Shown in pieces: positions 25,858-34,542 of a stretch of 64,000 bases of DNA (position 1 is its first letter; every line of letters starts with the position of its first letter). The position numbers and the translations under genes were made by a program. The notes beneath the pieces are model-generated. The model saw only the letters and a program-made list of their open reading frames with translations. It had not been told where the DNA came from and ran no database searches. This DNA comes from Neisseria sicca (GTDB lineage Bacteria; Pseudomonadota; Gammaproteobacteria; Burkholderiales; Neisseriaceae): NCBI RefSeq assembly GCF_017753665.1, contig NZ_CP072524.1:1488001-1552000 (forward strand), read 5' to 3'.

Positions 25858-26280
25858 ATGGCATTAATGGACAGTCTGCTGAACGCGGCAGCACAAGCAC
25901 TGGGCGGTAAAGACGGTATCGGCGCACAAAACTCTCTGACCGATATGGCGATGGATTTGGTACGTCAGCAAGGCGGCGTGGGCAGTCTGATCAACCAGTT
26001 GCAACAAGGCGGATTAGGCGACGTATTGAACAGCTGGGTTTCCAACCAACAAGACAACGCGCCCATATCCGGCAGCGATTTGCAAAACGCGCTGGGCAGC
26101 GACACCATCAGCCAAGTGGCGCAAAAGTTCGGCATCGATGCCAACCAGGCGGGCGACCTGCTGGCTCAAGTCCTGCCCAACCTCGTTGATAAAGCCACCC
26201 CCAACGGCTCGGCGCAGGAAGCCGACGGTTTTGGTCTGGACGACATTGCCTCCGCCATACTGAAAAACTTCACCAAATAA
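25858..26280 (+). CDS. yidB: YidB-family protein (DUF937)
   Basis: 140 residues, all-helical. The family pattern is clear: MDSLLNAAAQALGG, VGSLINQLQQGGLGDVLNSWVS, GSDLQNALGSDTISQVAQKFGID, DLLAQVLPNLVDKATPNG and the C-terminal FGLDDIASAILKNF. Cytoplasmic; function not known. Start at ATG 25858 with AAAGGAAAC upstream. Ends at a DUS hairpin. Confidence 0.88.
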   Translation: MALMDSLLNAAAQALGGKDGIGAQNSLTDMAMDLVRQQGGVGSLINQLQQGGLGDVLNSWVSNQQDNAPISGSDLQNALGSDTISQVAQKFGIDANQAGDLLAQVLPNLVDKATPNGSAQEADGFGLDDIASAILKNFTK

Positions 26281-26298
26281 GTGGTACTTTAAACAAAA

Positions 26299-26330
26299 AG
26301 GTCGTCTGAAAACATTCTTTCAGACGACCT
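26299..26330. terminator. Bidirectional DUS hairpin after yidB
   Basis: AGGTCGTCTGAA and TTCAGACGACCT with an 8-base loop, flanked by AAAAA and TTTTT; serves yidB (+) and the convergent NUDIX gene (-). Confidence 0.9.
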
Positions 26331-26348
26331 TTTTACATTCTCTTCACA

Positions 26349-26882
26349 TCAATCCTGCATCAGCCAATATTGCAACCCAATTAAGGTTTTGCCGTCTTTG
26401 ATTTCATTGTGTTCCAAAGCGGCGCAGGCTTCTTCCTTGCTCATCAGGACGGTTTCGGTGATTTCGTCTTCGTCGTTGCTCAGGGTGCTGCCGAGGCGCA
26501 CGCCTTCTGCTTGGTAGAAGTACATTTTTTCGTCGCAGAAGCCGATGGCGGTGTAGAAGCTGCTGATGAGTTTGACGCGGTCGGCGGTGTACGGGGTTTC
26601 TTCCGCCAGCTCGCGCAGGGCGCATTCGGCAGGGTCTTCGCCTGCATCGAGTTTGCCGGCGGGCAGCTCGAGCGTGGCAGCGTCTGCGGCGTAACGCCAT
26701 TGGCGCACGAGTACGGCTTTGCCCTCTTCGGTAACCGCTAAAACGCAGGCCGCACCGGGATGACGTATGACGATGCGCTGGCTTTCGTTGCCGTTGGGCA
26801 GGCGGACTTTGTCGCGGTTGATGGTAACAAATGAGCCTTGATAAATCGGCTCGCTGCTGAGTTTGGTTTCTTTCAAATCCAT
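26349..26882 (-). CDS. NUDIX hydrolase, ADP-ribose pyrophosphatase type
   Basis: 177 residues. The Nudix box is GKLDAGEDPAECALRELAEET (about 77-97), with the REXXEE core intact; the usual Gly after EE is replaced by the TP pair. SSFYTAIGFCDEKMYFYQA after the box is typical of ADP-ribose pyrophosphatases (NudF), which hydrolyse ADP-ribose to AMP and ribose 5-phosphate. The N-terminal beta-strands (EPIYQGSFVTINRDKVRLPNG) form the dimer-swapped domain of that subfamily. Substrate assignment is by resemblance only. Confidence 0.9.
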   Translation of the reverse strand: MDLKETKLSSEPIYQGSFVTINRDKVRLPNGNESQRIVIRHPGAACVLAVTEEGKAVLVRQWRYAADAATLELPAGKLDAGEDPAECALRELAEETPYTADRVKLISSFYTAIGFCDEKMYFYQAEGVRLGSTLSNDEDEITETVLMSKEEACAALEHNEIKDGKTLIGLQYWLMQD

Positions 26883-26912
26883 TTGCGTGTTCTCTTTGTA
26901 AAGTTTGATACG

Positions 26913-27026
26913 GGGTCGTCTGAAAATCGGGAATGGGTTTTAACTTCTTTGGAGCCGAGCTTTCAGACGACCTCTTGAGTCATGAAAAGGCTCGTCTGAA
27001 AGGGAGCGAAGCGGGTTTCGCTAAAA
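26913..27026. repeat. Three DUS copies and one his-type hairpin unit
   Basis: GGGTCGTCTGAA (26913-26924), TTCAGACGACCT (26962-26973) and the insertion variant AGGCTCGTCTGAA (26988-27000), followed by one unit GAGCGAAGCGGGTTTCGCT. It sits 13 bases from the folB stop. Confidence 0.75.
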
Positions 27027-27039
27027 CGTTTGTGCTGTT

Positions 27040-27390
27040 TTAAACCCTGCTGCGTTCGATTTCAATGCCGACTTCTTTAACATCGGGCAGGATGCCGGGC
27101 TTGATGATTCTGACGCGTACACTCAACGCGCCGAAATTTTCGAGAATCAGCTTGGCGATGTGTTCCGCCAATGATTCGAGCAAGAGGAAGCTTTGTTCGG
27201 CAAGGCTTGCCCTGACGGCTTCGCAGACTTCGCCGTAGTGGACGGTATTGCCGATGTGGTCGTCCTGACCGCTTTGTTCGGGGATGCCGATGTCCAAGTC
27301 CAAAATCAGGGTTTGGGGGCGTTCGCGTTCCCAGTCGTACACGCCGATCAGGGTGTCCGCCTTCATGCCGCGTAAAAAGATTTTGTCCAT
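27040..27390 (-). CDS. folB: Dihydroneopterin aldolase
   Basis: 116 residues. Converts dihydroneopterin to 6-hydroxymethyl-dihydropterin in folate synthesis. Begins MDKIFLRGMKADTLIGVYDWERERPQ, with the conserved Glu/Tyr region, and has HYGEVCEAVRASLAE, LLESLAEHIAKLIL and the pterin-stacking KPGILPDVKEVGIEIER. Start ATG 27390 has AGGCAGGC upstream; the longer frame to 27441 would run into the divergent plsY promoter region. The plsY gene starts 56 bases away in the opposite direction. Confidence 0.95.
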   Translation of the reverse strand: MDKIFLRGMKADTLIGVYDWERERPQTLILDLDIGIPEQSGQDDHIGNTVHYGEVCEAVRASLAEQSFLLLESLAEHIAKLILENFGALSVRVRIIKPGILPDVKEVGIEIERSRV

Positions 27391-27446
27391 TTGCCTGCCT
27401 GTTTTTTTGATAAAATGAGCGTCCCATTTTAAGTAAAGCATCTGAA

Positions 27447-28058
27447 ATGTTCAATGTATCTGCCGTTATCGCGGCTTATTTAATCGGTTCGCTGTCGTTT
27501 GCCGTCATTGTTTCCAAATATTACGGCATGGACGATCCGCGCACTTACGGCTCGGGCAACCCCGGAGCGACCAATGTTTTGCGCAGCGGCAAGAAAAAGG
27601 CAGCGGCGTTGACTTTGCTGGGCGACGCGCTCAAAGGTTTGGTGGCGGTGATTTTGGCACGCTGTCTGCAAGATGCTTTGAATCTGTCGGACATCACCAT
27701 AGCAGCGGTTGCCGTCGCCGCATTGGTCGGACATATGTGGCCGCTGTTTTTCGGCTTCAAAGGCGGCAAGGGTGTGGCGACTGCGTTGGGCGTACTGCTG
27801 GCGCTTTCTCCTGCAACGGCTTTGGTTTGCGCGGCGATTTGGCTGGTGATGGCGTTCGGCTTTAAAGTGTCCTCACTTGCCGCGTTGACTGCCACCGTAG
27901 CCGCGCCGCTCGTCGCCTTTTGGCTGATGCCCTACCCTTCTTGGGCTTGGGCGACCGTCGTCATCGCCGTGCTGGTGTTGTACCGTCATAAAAGCAATAT
28001 CCAAAACCTGCTTCAGGGCAAAGAAGGCAAAATCGGAGATAAGGCAGATAAATCCTGA
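27447..28058 (+). CDS. plsY: Glycerol-3-phosphate acyltransferase PlsY
   Basis: 203 residues, inner-membrane acyl-phosphate:glycerol-3-phosphate acyltransferase, the first step of phospholipid synthesis. Family motifs are present: IGSLSFAVIVSKYYGMDDPRTYGSGNPGATNVLRSG (motif 1, in parts), GHMWPLFFGFKGGKGVATALG (motif 2) and the late SLAALTATVAAPL region. Five TM segments can be drawn. The C-terminus is charged and cytoplasmic. Divergent from folB. Confidence 0.96.
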   Translation: MFNVSAVIAAYLIGSLSFAVIVSKYYGMDDPRTYGSGNPGATNVLRSGKKKAAALTLLGDALKGLVAVILARCLQDALNLSDITIAAVAVAALVGHMWPLFFGFKGGKGVATALGVLLALSPATALVCAAIWLVMAFGFKVSSLAALTATVAAPLVAFWLMPYPSWAWATVVIAVLVLYRHKSNIQNLLQGKEGKIGDKADKS

Positions 28059-28066
28059 TTTTATTT

Positions 28067-28112
28067 TTCAGACGACCTGTCCGATTGCGGAATGAACCAA
28101 AGGTCGTCTGAA
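28067..28112. terminator. Outward DUS inverted pair after plsY
   Basis: TTCAGACGACCT and AGGTCGTCTGAA, extended by TTTT/AAAA, 22-base loop; 9 bases after the plsY stop. Confidence 0.75.
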
Positions 28113-28215
28113 AACCTTCCAATCTACGCTGTGGCATCGCTTAACCTGCCGCACGGTATCAAAAACCGATTTAATCCATTATAATCAAGCTCTTTCGTTT
28201 CACAGCCAAACTTCC

Positions 28216-29667
28216 ATGCCGAAACGCCCGTTCAAAACCGTCCTGACCGCCTTTACTTTAGCCGCGCTGTCTGCCTGCTCGCTGGTCAAGTATCAGCCTG
28301 TCGCCACCATCAATAAAATTGATATGAACCAAGGCTATCGTTTTGAAACCAGCCAGTTTCAGCGCGAAGAAGACGACACCTTCATCATCCTGATGCTCTC
28401 CGGCGGCGGCACGCGCGCGGCGGCGTTGGGCTACGGCGTGTTGGAACAGCTTCAGCAGCAAAAAGTTACCATCGGCGGCAAAAGCAAATCGCTGATGTCC
28501 AATGTCGATTTGGTGGTCGGCGTATCCGGCGGCTCCGTCCTCGCCGCCTATTTCGCGCTCAAAGGCGAAGAAACCATCCCCATGTTTTACAAGCGTTTCC
28601 TTCACCAAAACTTCCAACGCCAAGTCGTCAAACAAGCCTTCTCCATGACCAACCTGCCCCGCCTCGCCTCACCCGAATACGGACGCGGCGACCTCTTGCA
28701 GGAGCAGTTTGAAAACCACCTTTTCGGCAAAACCACCTTCCGCGATTTGGAAATGCACGGCAAAGGCCCGTTCGCCATCATTTCCGCCACCGATATGGGG
28801 GCGGGCGAACGCCTGAACTTCACGCAAGAATACTTCGACCCCATGTGTATCGACTTGGGCAGATTGCGCCTGGCCCGCGCCGTTGCCGCTTCCAGCGCAG
28901 TGCCCATGATCTTCGCCCCGATTACCCTCAACAACAACGGCGGCAACTGCGGCTACACCCTGTCGCCGCAGCTACAAATGACCGGCCTCGAGTCCCAAAA
29001 GCAGCAAAACGCCACCTATCAAGAGTTTAAAGACAGGTTCAACAAATACAGCGACAGCAAAACCCGTCCCTACATCCACCTGATAGACGGCGGCTTAACC
29101 GACAACCTCGGCATGCGCAGCCTCTTGGACATGACCGAAATGTATCCCGACAAAGTGTTGGAACAACAAATCCGCAGCCGCAACCTACGACACATCGTCG
29201 TCATCAGCGTCAACGCCCAAAACCAAATCAGCAGCAATATGGACAAAACCGCCGCCGTACCCGGATTCCGCGACGTCGTTACCGCCATCGTCAACATCCC
29301 CATCGACCAGTACACCCAAGAATCCCAACGCCGCTTCCGCGCCTTTGTCGACAAGCGCAACGAAGCCAGCCGACAAAACGGCGACGGAATCAGCTTTTCC
29401 TTCGTCAGCCTCAACCTCAAAGACCTACCGCCGTCCGCATTGCGCGACAAAGTGTTGAACATCCCCACCAGCTTCTACCTCCCGCCCGAAGACGTGGACA
29501 ACCTGCGAACCGCCGCAGCCGAGCTGATGAAACAGTCCCAAGACTACCAAAAACTGCTGCAAGAATTTGCCGCACACCCCAACCCCGAAACCATCTTCGC
29601 CGAGCCGCCGCCACCCGATCCCAAAGACGGCAAAGCAGCCAAAAAACAAAACAAACCCATCCAATAA
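28216..29667 (+). CDS. Patatin-like phospholipase lipoprotein
   Basis: 483 residues. Lipobox LSAC at Cys21 marks a lipoprotein. The patatin Ser-Asp dyad is intact: oxyanion motif SGGGTRA (62-68), nucleophile Ser104 in GVSGGS and Asp291 in LIDGGLTDN. RAVAASSAVPMIFAP matches the family. These enzymes are phospholipid acyl hydrolases, probably acting at the inner face of an envelope membrane. The last 25 residues are Pro/Lys-rich. A weak ribosome site precedes the ATG. Possibly co-transcribed with queH, but a DUS pair lies between. Confidence 0.92.
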   Translation: MPKRPFKTVLTAFTLAALSACSLVKYQPVATINKIDMNQGYRFETSQFQREEDDTFIILMLSGGGTRAAALGYGVLEQLQQQKVTIGGKSKSLMSNVDLVVGVSGGSVLAAYFALKGEETIPMFYKRFLHQNFQRQVVKQAFSMTNLPRLASPEYGRGDLLQEQFENHLFGKTTFRDLEMHGKGPFAIISATDMGAGERLNFTQEYFDPMCIDLGRLRLARAVAASSAVPMIFAPITLNNNGGNCGYTLSPQLQMTGLESQKQQNATYQEFKDRFNKYSDSKTRPYIHLIDGGLTDNLGMRSLLDMTEMYPDKVLEQQIRSRNLRHIVVISVNAQNQISSNMDKTAAVPGFRDVVTAIVNIPIDQYTQESQRRFRAFVDKRNEASRQNGDGISFSFVSLNLKDLPPSALRDKVLNIPTSFYLPPEDVDNLRTAAAELMKQSQDYQKLLQEFAAHPNPETIFAEPPPPDPKDGKAAKKQNKPIQ

Positions 29668-29682
29668 ACACACCACAACCCT

Positions 29683-29718
29683 TTCAGACGACCCATAAAA
29701 CCCAAGAGGTCGTCTGAA
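29683..29718. terminator. Outward DUS inverted pair between the patatin gene and queH
   Basis: TTCAGACGACCC and AGGTCGTCTGAA, 12-base loop, 15 bases after the patatin stop. Confidence 0.7.
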
Positions 29719-29742
29719 ACACCGAAACGGAACGCCCCAATC

Positions 29743-30486
29743 ATGAACGACAAAACCAGCCCCATCGTTACCGATATCAACCGCCCCATCCTCGTCCCGC
29801 CCGGCGGCAATAAAAAAGTCCTCTTGCATTCCTGCTGCGCCCCGTGCAGCGGCGAAGTGATGGAAGCCATGCTCGCCAGCGGCATCGACTATACCATCTA
29901 CTTCTACAACCCCAACATCCACCCGCTCAAAGAATACATGTTGCGCAAAGAAGAAAACATGCGCTTCGCCGACAAATTCGGCATCCCCTTCATCGACAAA
30001 GACGACGACTACGAAAACGACCGCAAAGAATGGTTCGCCAAAGCCAAAGGCATGGAATTCGAACCCGAACGCGGCATCCGCTGCACCATGTGTTTCGACA
30101 TGCGTTTCGAAAAAGCCGCCCAATACGCCCACGAAAACGGCTTCCCCGTCTTCACCAGCTCGCTGGGCATTTCCCGCTGGAAAAACATGGCGCAAATCAA
30201 CGACTGCGGCCACCGCGCCGCCGCGCCCTACGACGATGTCGTCTATTGGGATTTCAACTGGCGCAAAGGCGGCGGCAGCGCGCGCATGATCGAAATCAGC
30301 AAACGCGAACACTTCTACCAACAAGAATACTGCGGCTGCGCCTACTCCCTGCGCGACTCCAACGCCCACCGCAAATCGCAAGGCCGCATCCCCATCAAAC
30401 TCGGCGTGCTGTATTACGGCGACGAATCCACACAATACGAACCCTCGCCTGACGAACAGGCAGCCAAAATCGTCGTGGATAAATAA
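29743..30486 (+). CDS. queH: Epoxyqueuosine reductase QueH
   Basis: 247 residues. Last step of queuosine synthesis in tRNA: reduces epoxyqueuosine to queuosine. QueH (DUF208) is the non-cobalamin alternative to QueG and uses an Fe-S cluster with nearby metal. The cysteines are all visible: Cys31, Cys32, Cys35 (HSCCAPC), Cys114 and Cys117 (CTMCFDMR) and Cys197, Cys199 (EYCGCAYS). TSSLGISRWKNMAQIN matches the family. Longer at the C-terminus than minimal QueH proteins. Confidence 0.94.
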   Translation: MNDKTSPIVTDINRPILVPPGGNKKVLLHSCCAPCSGEVMEAMLASGIDYTIYFYNPNIHPLKEYMLRKEENMRFADKFGIPFIDKDDDYENDRKEWFAKAKGMEFEPERGIRCTMCFDMRFEKAAQYAHENGFPVFTSSLGISRWKNMAQINDCGHRAAAPYDDVVYWDFNWRKGGGSARMIEISKREHFYQQEYCGCAYSLRDSNAHRKSQGRIPIKLGVLYYGDESTQYEPSPDEQAAKIVVDK

Positions 30487-30509
30487 TGGACTCAGGTTTG
30501 ATATAAAGA

Positions 30510-30536
30510 AGGTCGTCTGAAAGTTTCAGACGACCT
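30510..30536. terminator. Bidirectional DUS hairpin between queH and pheA
   Basis: AGAAGGTCGTCTGAAA and TTTCAGACGACCTTCT nearly touch (3-base loop), between convergent queH (+) and pheA (-). Confidence 0.92.
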
Positions 30537-30553
30537 TCTTCATTCCCGCTACA

Positions 30554-31642
30554 TTACAAAACGGCTGCCGGATAAGAGCCGATGACTTTGACAAATGATG
30601 CGCGTTCGCTCAAGAGCCGCAGTGCGTTTTGGACTTTTTCGTCGTTTTGATGTCCTTCGATGTCGATGAAGAACAGGTATTCCCACAGCGCGGATTTGCT
30701 CGGGCGGCTTTCGAACTTGGTCATGGAAATGCCTGATTCGGTAAACGGCTGCAACAACGAAGCGACAGCACCGGCGCGGTTGGGTGCGGAGACTGCCAGC
30801 GAGGTTTTGTCGTTGCCGCTGCTGCCTGTATCTTGATGCCCCATGACCAAGAAGCGCGTGGTGTTATTCGGCTCGTCTTCGATACATTCGGCGACATAGT
30901 TCAAATGGTAAATATCGGCTGCGGTACGCCCTGCAATGGCGGCAATACTGGGGTCGTCTGATTCTGCCACCAGCCTTGCTGCTTCTCCATTACTGGAAAC
31001 GGCGATGCGCTCGGCGTTGGGCAGGTTGCGTCCGAGCCAGTCGTTGCATTGCGCCAGCGCTTGGGCGTGGGCGAAGACTTTTGTGATGCCGCCCAATTCG
31101 TGCGTACCTTTACGCAAGAGGTTGTGATGGATGCGGACAATGACTTCGCCACAGGCTTTCAATGCGGTTACCGCCAATAAGTCTAAGGTACGGCCGACTG
31201 AGCCTTCGGTTGAGTTTTCAACCGGCGCAACCAAATAATCCGCCTGACGTGTTTCAACTTGTCGGAAACACTGGTCTATGGTTTGAAATGCGGCGGTATG
31301 GGCGGCATGGCCGAAATGTTTGATGGCTGCCTGCTGGGTAAACGTTCCCTGCGGACCGAGGTAGGCAATCGTCAGCGGACGCTCCAACGCCAAGCATTCG
31401 CTCATCACTTCGCGAAACAGTCTTGCGATAGACTCGTCAGGCAGCGGGCCTTTGTTCAAACTCTGAATCCGCCTCAATACTGCCACTTCGCGCTCGGGAC
31501 GATACACCGCGCCCGTTCCTTTCAATTCGCCGATGGCGTGCGCATGGCCTGCGCGGTCGTTCAACAGGCGCAAAATCTCGGCATCGATTTCATCGATGGC
31601 ATTGCGGTGCGGCAAAAGCTGTTCGTCAATGGATAAGGACAT
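30554..31642 (-). CDS. pheA: Bifunctional chorismate mutase / prephenate dehydratase
   Basis: 362 residues, P-protein of phenylalanine synthesis. Residues 1-90 are an AroQ-type chorismate mutase (RNAIDEIDAEILRLLNDRAGHAHAIGELKG; the Arg/Lys/Glu contacts are present). Residues about 93-270 are prephenate dehydratase (LGPQGTFTQQAA; PVENSTEGSVG; NTTRFLVMG with the TRF motif). Residues about 280-362 are an ACT domain with GALxxLL-like GAVASLLQPF and the ESRP motif, which binds phenylalanine for feedback inhibition. Confidence 0.97.
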   Translation of the reverse strand: MSLSIDEQLLPHRNAIDEIDAEILRLLNDRAGHAHAIGELKGTGAVYRPEREVAVLRRIQSLNKGPLPDESIARLFREVMSECLALERPLTIAYLGPQGTFTQQAAIKHFGHAAHTAAFQTIDQCFRQVETRQADYLVAPVENSTEGSVGRTLDLLAVTALKACGEVIVRIHHNLLRKGTHELGGITKVFAHAQALAQCNDWLGRNLPNAERIAVSSNGEAARLVAESDDPSIAAIAGRTAADIYHLNYVAECIEDEPNNTTRFLVMGHQDTGSSGNDKTSLAVSAPNRAGAVASLLQPFTESGISMTKFESRPSKSALWEYLFFIDIEGHQNDEKVQNALRLLSERASFVKVIGSYPAAVL

Positions 31643-31700
31643 ATCGACAAGCCTCTTGGTGATTCATTCATCAATATAAACAATTATTCTAACATCAAAC

Positions 31701-31737
31701 AGGTCGTCTGAAAGCTGAATACGTTTTCAGACGACCT
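31701..31737. repeat. DUS inverted pair upstream of pheA
   Basis: AGGTCGTCTGAA and TTCAGACGACCT, 13-base loop, immediately before the Correia element. Confidence 0.8.
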
Positions 31738-31741
31738 GTTT

Positions 31742-31848
31742 TATAGTGGATTAACTTTAAACCAGTACGGCGTTGCCTCGCCTTGTCGTACTATCTGTAC
31801 TGTCTACGGCTTCGTCGCCTTGTCCTGATTTAAAGTTAATCCACTATA
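31742..31848. mobile_element. Correia repeat-enclosed element (short form, 107 bp)
   Basis: Begins TATAGTGGATTAACTTTAAA and ends with its inverted form, with the internal CAGTACGGCGTTGCCTCGCC and GGCTTCGTCGCCTTGTCCTG segments typical of the internally shortened Correia (NEMIS) elements of Neisseria. The ends carry the TA target duplication. Full-length and short forms can supply promoters, IHF or RNase III sites. It lies in the 472-base gap between the divergent pheA and misR; the rest of that gap (31849-32114) has a DUS variant at 31944 but no gene. Confidence 0.93.
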
Positions 31849-32114
31849 GAATCCCTCGTCCTTTCTCGAACGCAGCCTTTACCGGCATCATTTTGCCGCC
31901 CGTTTGGCGCGTATCCGGCGTATATTTTGGGGATTTGGTACAGGGGTCGTCTGAAAATGTAAAGACAGCGTCCCTGCAATGCAAAAAAGCGCAAAAGCAT
32001 AGGAAAACAAGCTATCAAAAAACTCAAAATGCGTGTTAAGATTAGCCATCACTATCCGCCGCACCCGTTTATTTCGGGTTTGCGCAGCGCATACAATCAC
32101 GAAAAGGAAATCCC

Positions 32115-32792
32115 ATGAGTCGCGTATTACTCGTAGATGACGACGCTTTGCTGACCGAATTGCTCACCGAATACCTTACCGCCGAAGGATTGAACGTCCA
32201 CAGCGTTCCGGACGGCGAAGCCGGTGTACACGAAATCCTGACCGGCCAGTACGATGTTGTCGTATTAGACTCCATGATGCCGAAAATGAACGGCTTGGAC
32301 GTATTGAAAAACGTCCGCTCACAAAGCACCGTTCCCATCATCATGCTGACCGCCAAAGGCGACGACATCGACCGCATCATCGGATTGGAAATGGGTGCGG
32401 ACGACTATGTTCCGAAACCTTGCACCCCGCGCGAACTGTTGGCACGCATCAACGCCATCCTGCGCCGCGCCCAACAAAGCGGCGAGCCGAACAACGCGCC
32501 AAACAGCATTTCCGTCAGCGACGTTGTCCTGTACCCTGCCAAGCGTCAGGCGACCATCAAAGACACTCCGCTCGAACTGACCAGCACCGAGTTCAACCTG
32601 CTTGAAGTCCTGATGCGCCATGCCGGACAAGTCGTCAGCAAAGAAACTTTGTCCATCGAAGCGCTTGACCGCAAACTGGCAAAATTCGACCGCAGCATCG
32701 ACGTCCACATCTCCAGCATCCGCCACAAACTGGGCGATGCCTCGCTGATTCAGACCGTACGGGGCTTGGGCTACCTGTTTGTTAAAAACTAA
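32115..32792 (+). CDS. misR: Response regulator MisR (OmpR/CpxR type)
   Basis: 225 residues. Receiver domain with acidic pocket Asp8-Asp10, phosphoacceptor Asp52 (VVVLDSMMPKMNG) and LTAKGDD; winged-helix DNA-binding domain from about 130 (LELTSTEFNLLEVLMRHAGQVVSKE; DVHISSIRHKLGD; VRGLGYLF). It corresponds to neisserial MisR, which with MisS controls envelope stress, LOS modification and haem/metal genes. GGAAATCCC precedes the ATG. misS follows 15 bases later. Confidence 0.96.
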   Translation: MSRVLLVDDDALLTELLTEYLTAEGLNVHSVPDGEAGVHEILTGQYDVVVLDSMMPKMNGLDVLKNVRSQSTVPIIMLTAKGDDIDRIIGLEMGADDYVPKPCTPRELLARINAILRRAQQSGEPNNAPNSISVSDVVLYPAKRQATIKDTPLELTSTEFNLLEVLMRHAGQVVSKETLSIEALDRKLAKFDRSIDVHISSIRHKLGDASLIQTVRGLGYLFVKN

Positions 32793-32807
32793 AGATAAAA
32801 CAGATCA

Positions 32808-34223
32808 ATGAAACTGTTTCAACGCATCTTCGCCACATTTTGCGCAGTCATCGTCTGCGCAATCTTTGTGGCGAGTTTTTCTTTTTGGCTGGTGCAAAAT
32901 ACCCTTGCCGAAAACCAATTCAACCAACGCCGCACCATCGAAACCACTTTGATGAACAGCATCCTCTCCGCCTTTAGGGCGCGCGGGGACAGCGGTGCGC
33001 GCGAAATTTTGGCGGAATGGGAAGACAGCCCCGTCTCCAATTCCGTTTACGTCATTTTGGGCGACGAGAAAAAAGACATCCTCGACCGCAACATCGACAA
33101 CCACACCATCGAACGCGCCCGCGTGTTTGCCATCAATAATCCCAATTCTGATTTGGCGCACATCGAATACGACCGTTTCGGCGAAGAATACCTCTTCTTT
33201 ATCAAAGGTTGGGACAGCCATCAGGCGCAACGCCTGCCCAGCCCGCTCTTTATCCCGGGCCTGCCACTCGCCCCGATTTGGCACGAATTCATCATCCTGT
33301 CCTTCATCATCGTCGTCGGTCTGCTGATGGCGTACATCCTCGCCAGCAACATTACCAAGCCCATCAAAATTTTGGGCAGCGGTATGGACAGGGTGGCAAA
33401 CGGCGAACTTGAAACCCGTATTTCCCAGCAAGTGGACGACCGCGACGACGAATTGTCCCACCTTGCCATCCAGTTCGACAAAATGGCGGAAAAACTGGAA
33501 AAACTCGTTGCCAAAGAACGCCACCTGCTGCACCACGTCTCCCACGAAATGCGCTCGCCTTTGGCGCGTATGCAGGCGATTGTCGGACTGATTCAGGCGC
33601 AGCCGCAAAAGCAGGAACAATATCTGAAAAGGCTGGAAGGCGAATTGACCCGCATGGATACCTTGGTTGGCGAATTGCTGACGCTTTCCCGTTTGGAAAC
33701 GTCCAACATCCCGCTGGAAAAAGAAAGCCTGAAGCTCGTCCCCTTCCTGAAAAACATCGTGGAAGACAACCAAAGCATCGCCCAGCAGAACAAACAAACC
33801 GTTACCCTTTCGGTCGAACCCAGAATCCCCGAAAATGCCACGGTCTGCGCCAACGAAGGCTATTTGTATCGTGCGTTTGACAATGTGATCCGCAACGCCA
33901 TCAATTACAGCCCCGAAGGCAGCACCATCCGCGTCAATATCGGACAAGACGGCAAGCATTGGATTGTGGAAGTTACCGACAACGGCCCCGGCGTGGACGA
34001 AATGCAACTGCCGCACATTTTCACCGCCTTTTACCGCGCCGACTCCAGCGCCAGCAAACCAGGCACAGGCTTAGGCCTTGCCCTGACCCAGCACATCATG
34101 GAGCAGCACAACGGCAAAATCATGGCTGAAAACATCAAGCCGAATGGTTTGAAAATGCACTTTATCCTGCCCAAAAAGAAAGTGAACGGCAAAGCAGAAA
34201 AGCCGCATCCCAAAACCACTTGA
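32808..34223 (+). CDS. misS: Sensor histidine kinase MisS
   Basis: 471 residues. TM1 (about 8-29), a periplasmic sensor region of about 130 residues, TM2 (about 160-180, FIILSFIIVVGLLMAYIL), a HAMP domain, then the H-box LLHHVSHEMRSPLARM with phosphoacceptor His246, N-box NVIRNAINYSPEG, DNGPGV and GTGLGLA. It phosphorylates MisR. CpxA-like in layout. The tail is basic (KKKVNGKAEKPHPKTT). Confidence 0.96.
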   Translation: MKLFQRIFATFCAVIVCAIFVASFSFWLVQNTLAENQFNQRRTIETTLMNSILSAFRARGDSGAREILAEWEDSPVSNSVYVILGDEKKDILDRNIDNHTIERARVFAINNPNSDLAHIEYDRFGEEYLFFIKGWDSHQAQRLPSPLFIPGLPLAPIWHEFIILSFIIVVGLLMAYILASNITKPIKILGSGMDRVANGELETRISQQVDDRDDELSHLAIQFDKMAEKLEKLVAKERHLLHHVSHEMRSPLARMQAIVGLIQAQPQKQEQYLKRLEGELTRMDTLVGELLTLSRLETSNIPLEKESLKLVPFLKNIVEDNQSIAQQNKQTVTLSVEPRIPENATVCANEGYLYRAFDNVIRNAINYSPEGSTIRVNIGQDGKHWIVEVTDNGPGVDEMQLPHIFTAFYRADSSASKPGTGLGLALTQHIMEQHNGKIMAENIKPNGLKMHFILPKKKVNGKAEKPHPKTT

Positions 34224-34280
34224 CCATGAATGTTGCCAATCGGGGTTTGTAAACAAATTGCCACACCCCAAGCCTATAAA

Positions 34281-34330
34281 AGGTCGTCTGAAAAGAACAA
34301 ACCCTTACGTTCCCGTCTTTCAGACGACCT
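34281..34330. terminator. DUS inverted pair after misS
   Basis: AAAAGGTCGTCTGAAA and TTTCAGACGACCTTTT with a 26-base loop, 58 bases after the misS stop. The rest of the 319-base gap before 34543 has a one-base DUS variant (AGATCGTCTGAA, 34499) and no gene. Confidence 0.85.
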
Positions 34331-34542
34331 TTTATGCCATTTGTCATATATAATGCAAGTGAATAATTAAATCATTTAAAGTCTGCATGTTCTGCCATAA
34401 AGAGCAGCGAAACAGACTATCCATTGATAACAAAACCAACAACGAACGCCCAATCCCGTTCACTCATCACACACCCCTTCCAACCCACACCGCCCGAAAG
34501 ATCGTCTGAAACGCACCATCCTCACACCGAAAAGGAGGCACC

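Noticed and set aside
29425..30435. A 336-codon minus-strand frame across queH
   Set aside because: Antisense to queH and the patatin gene; Phe/Val/Gly-rich with no domain.
32805..34016. A 403-codon minus-strand frame opposite misS
   Set aside because: Antisense to a complete histidine kinase with all its motifs.
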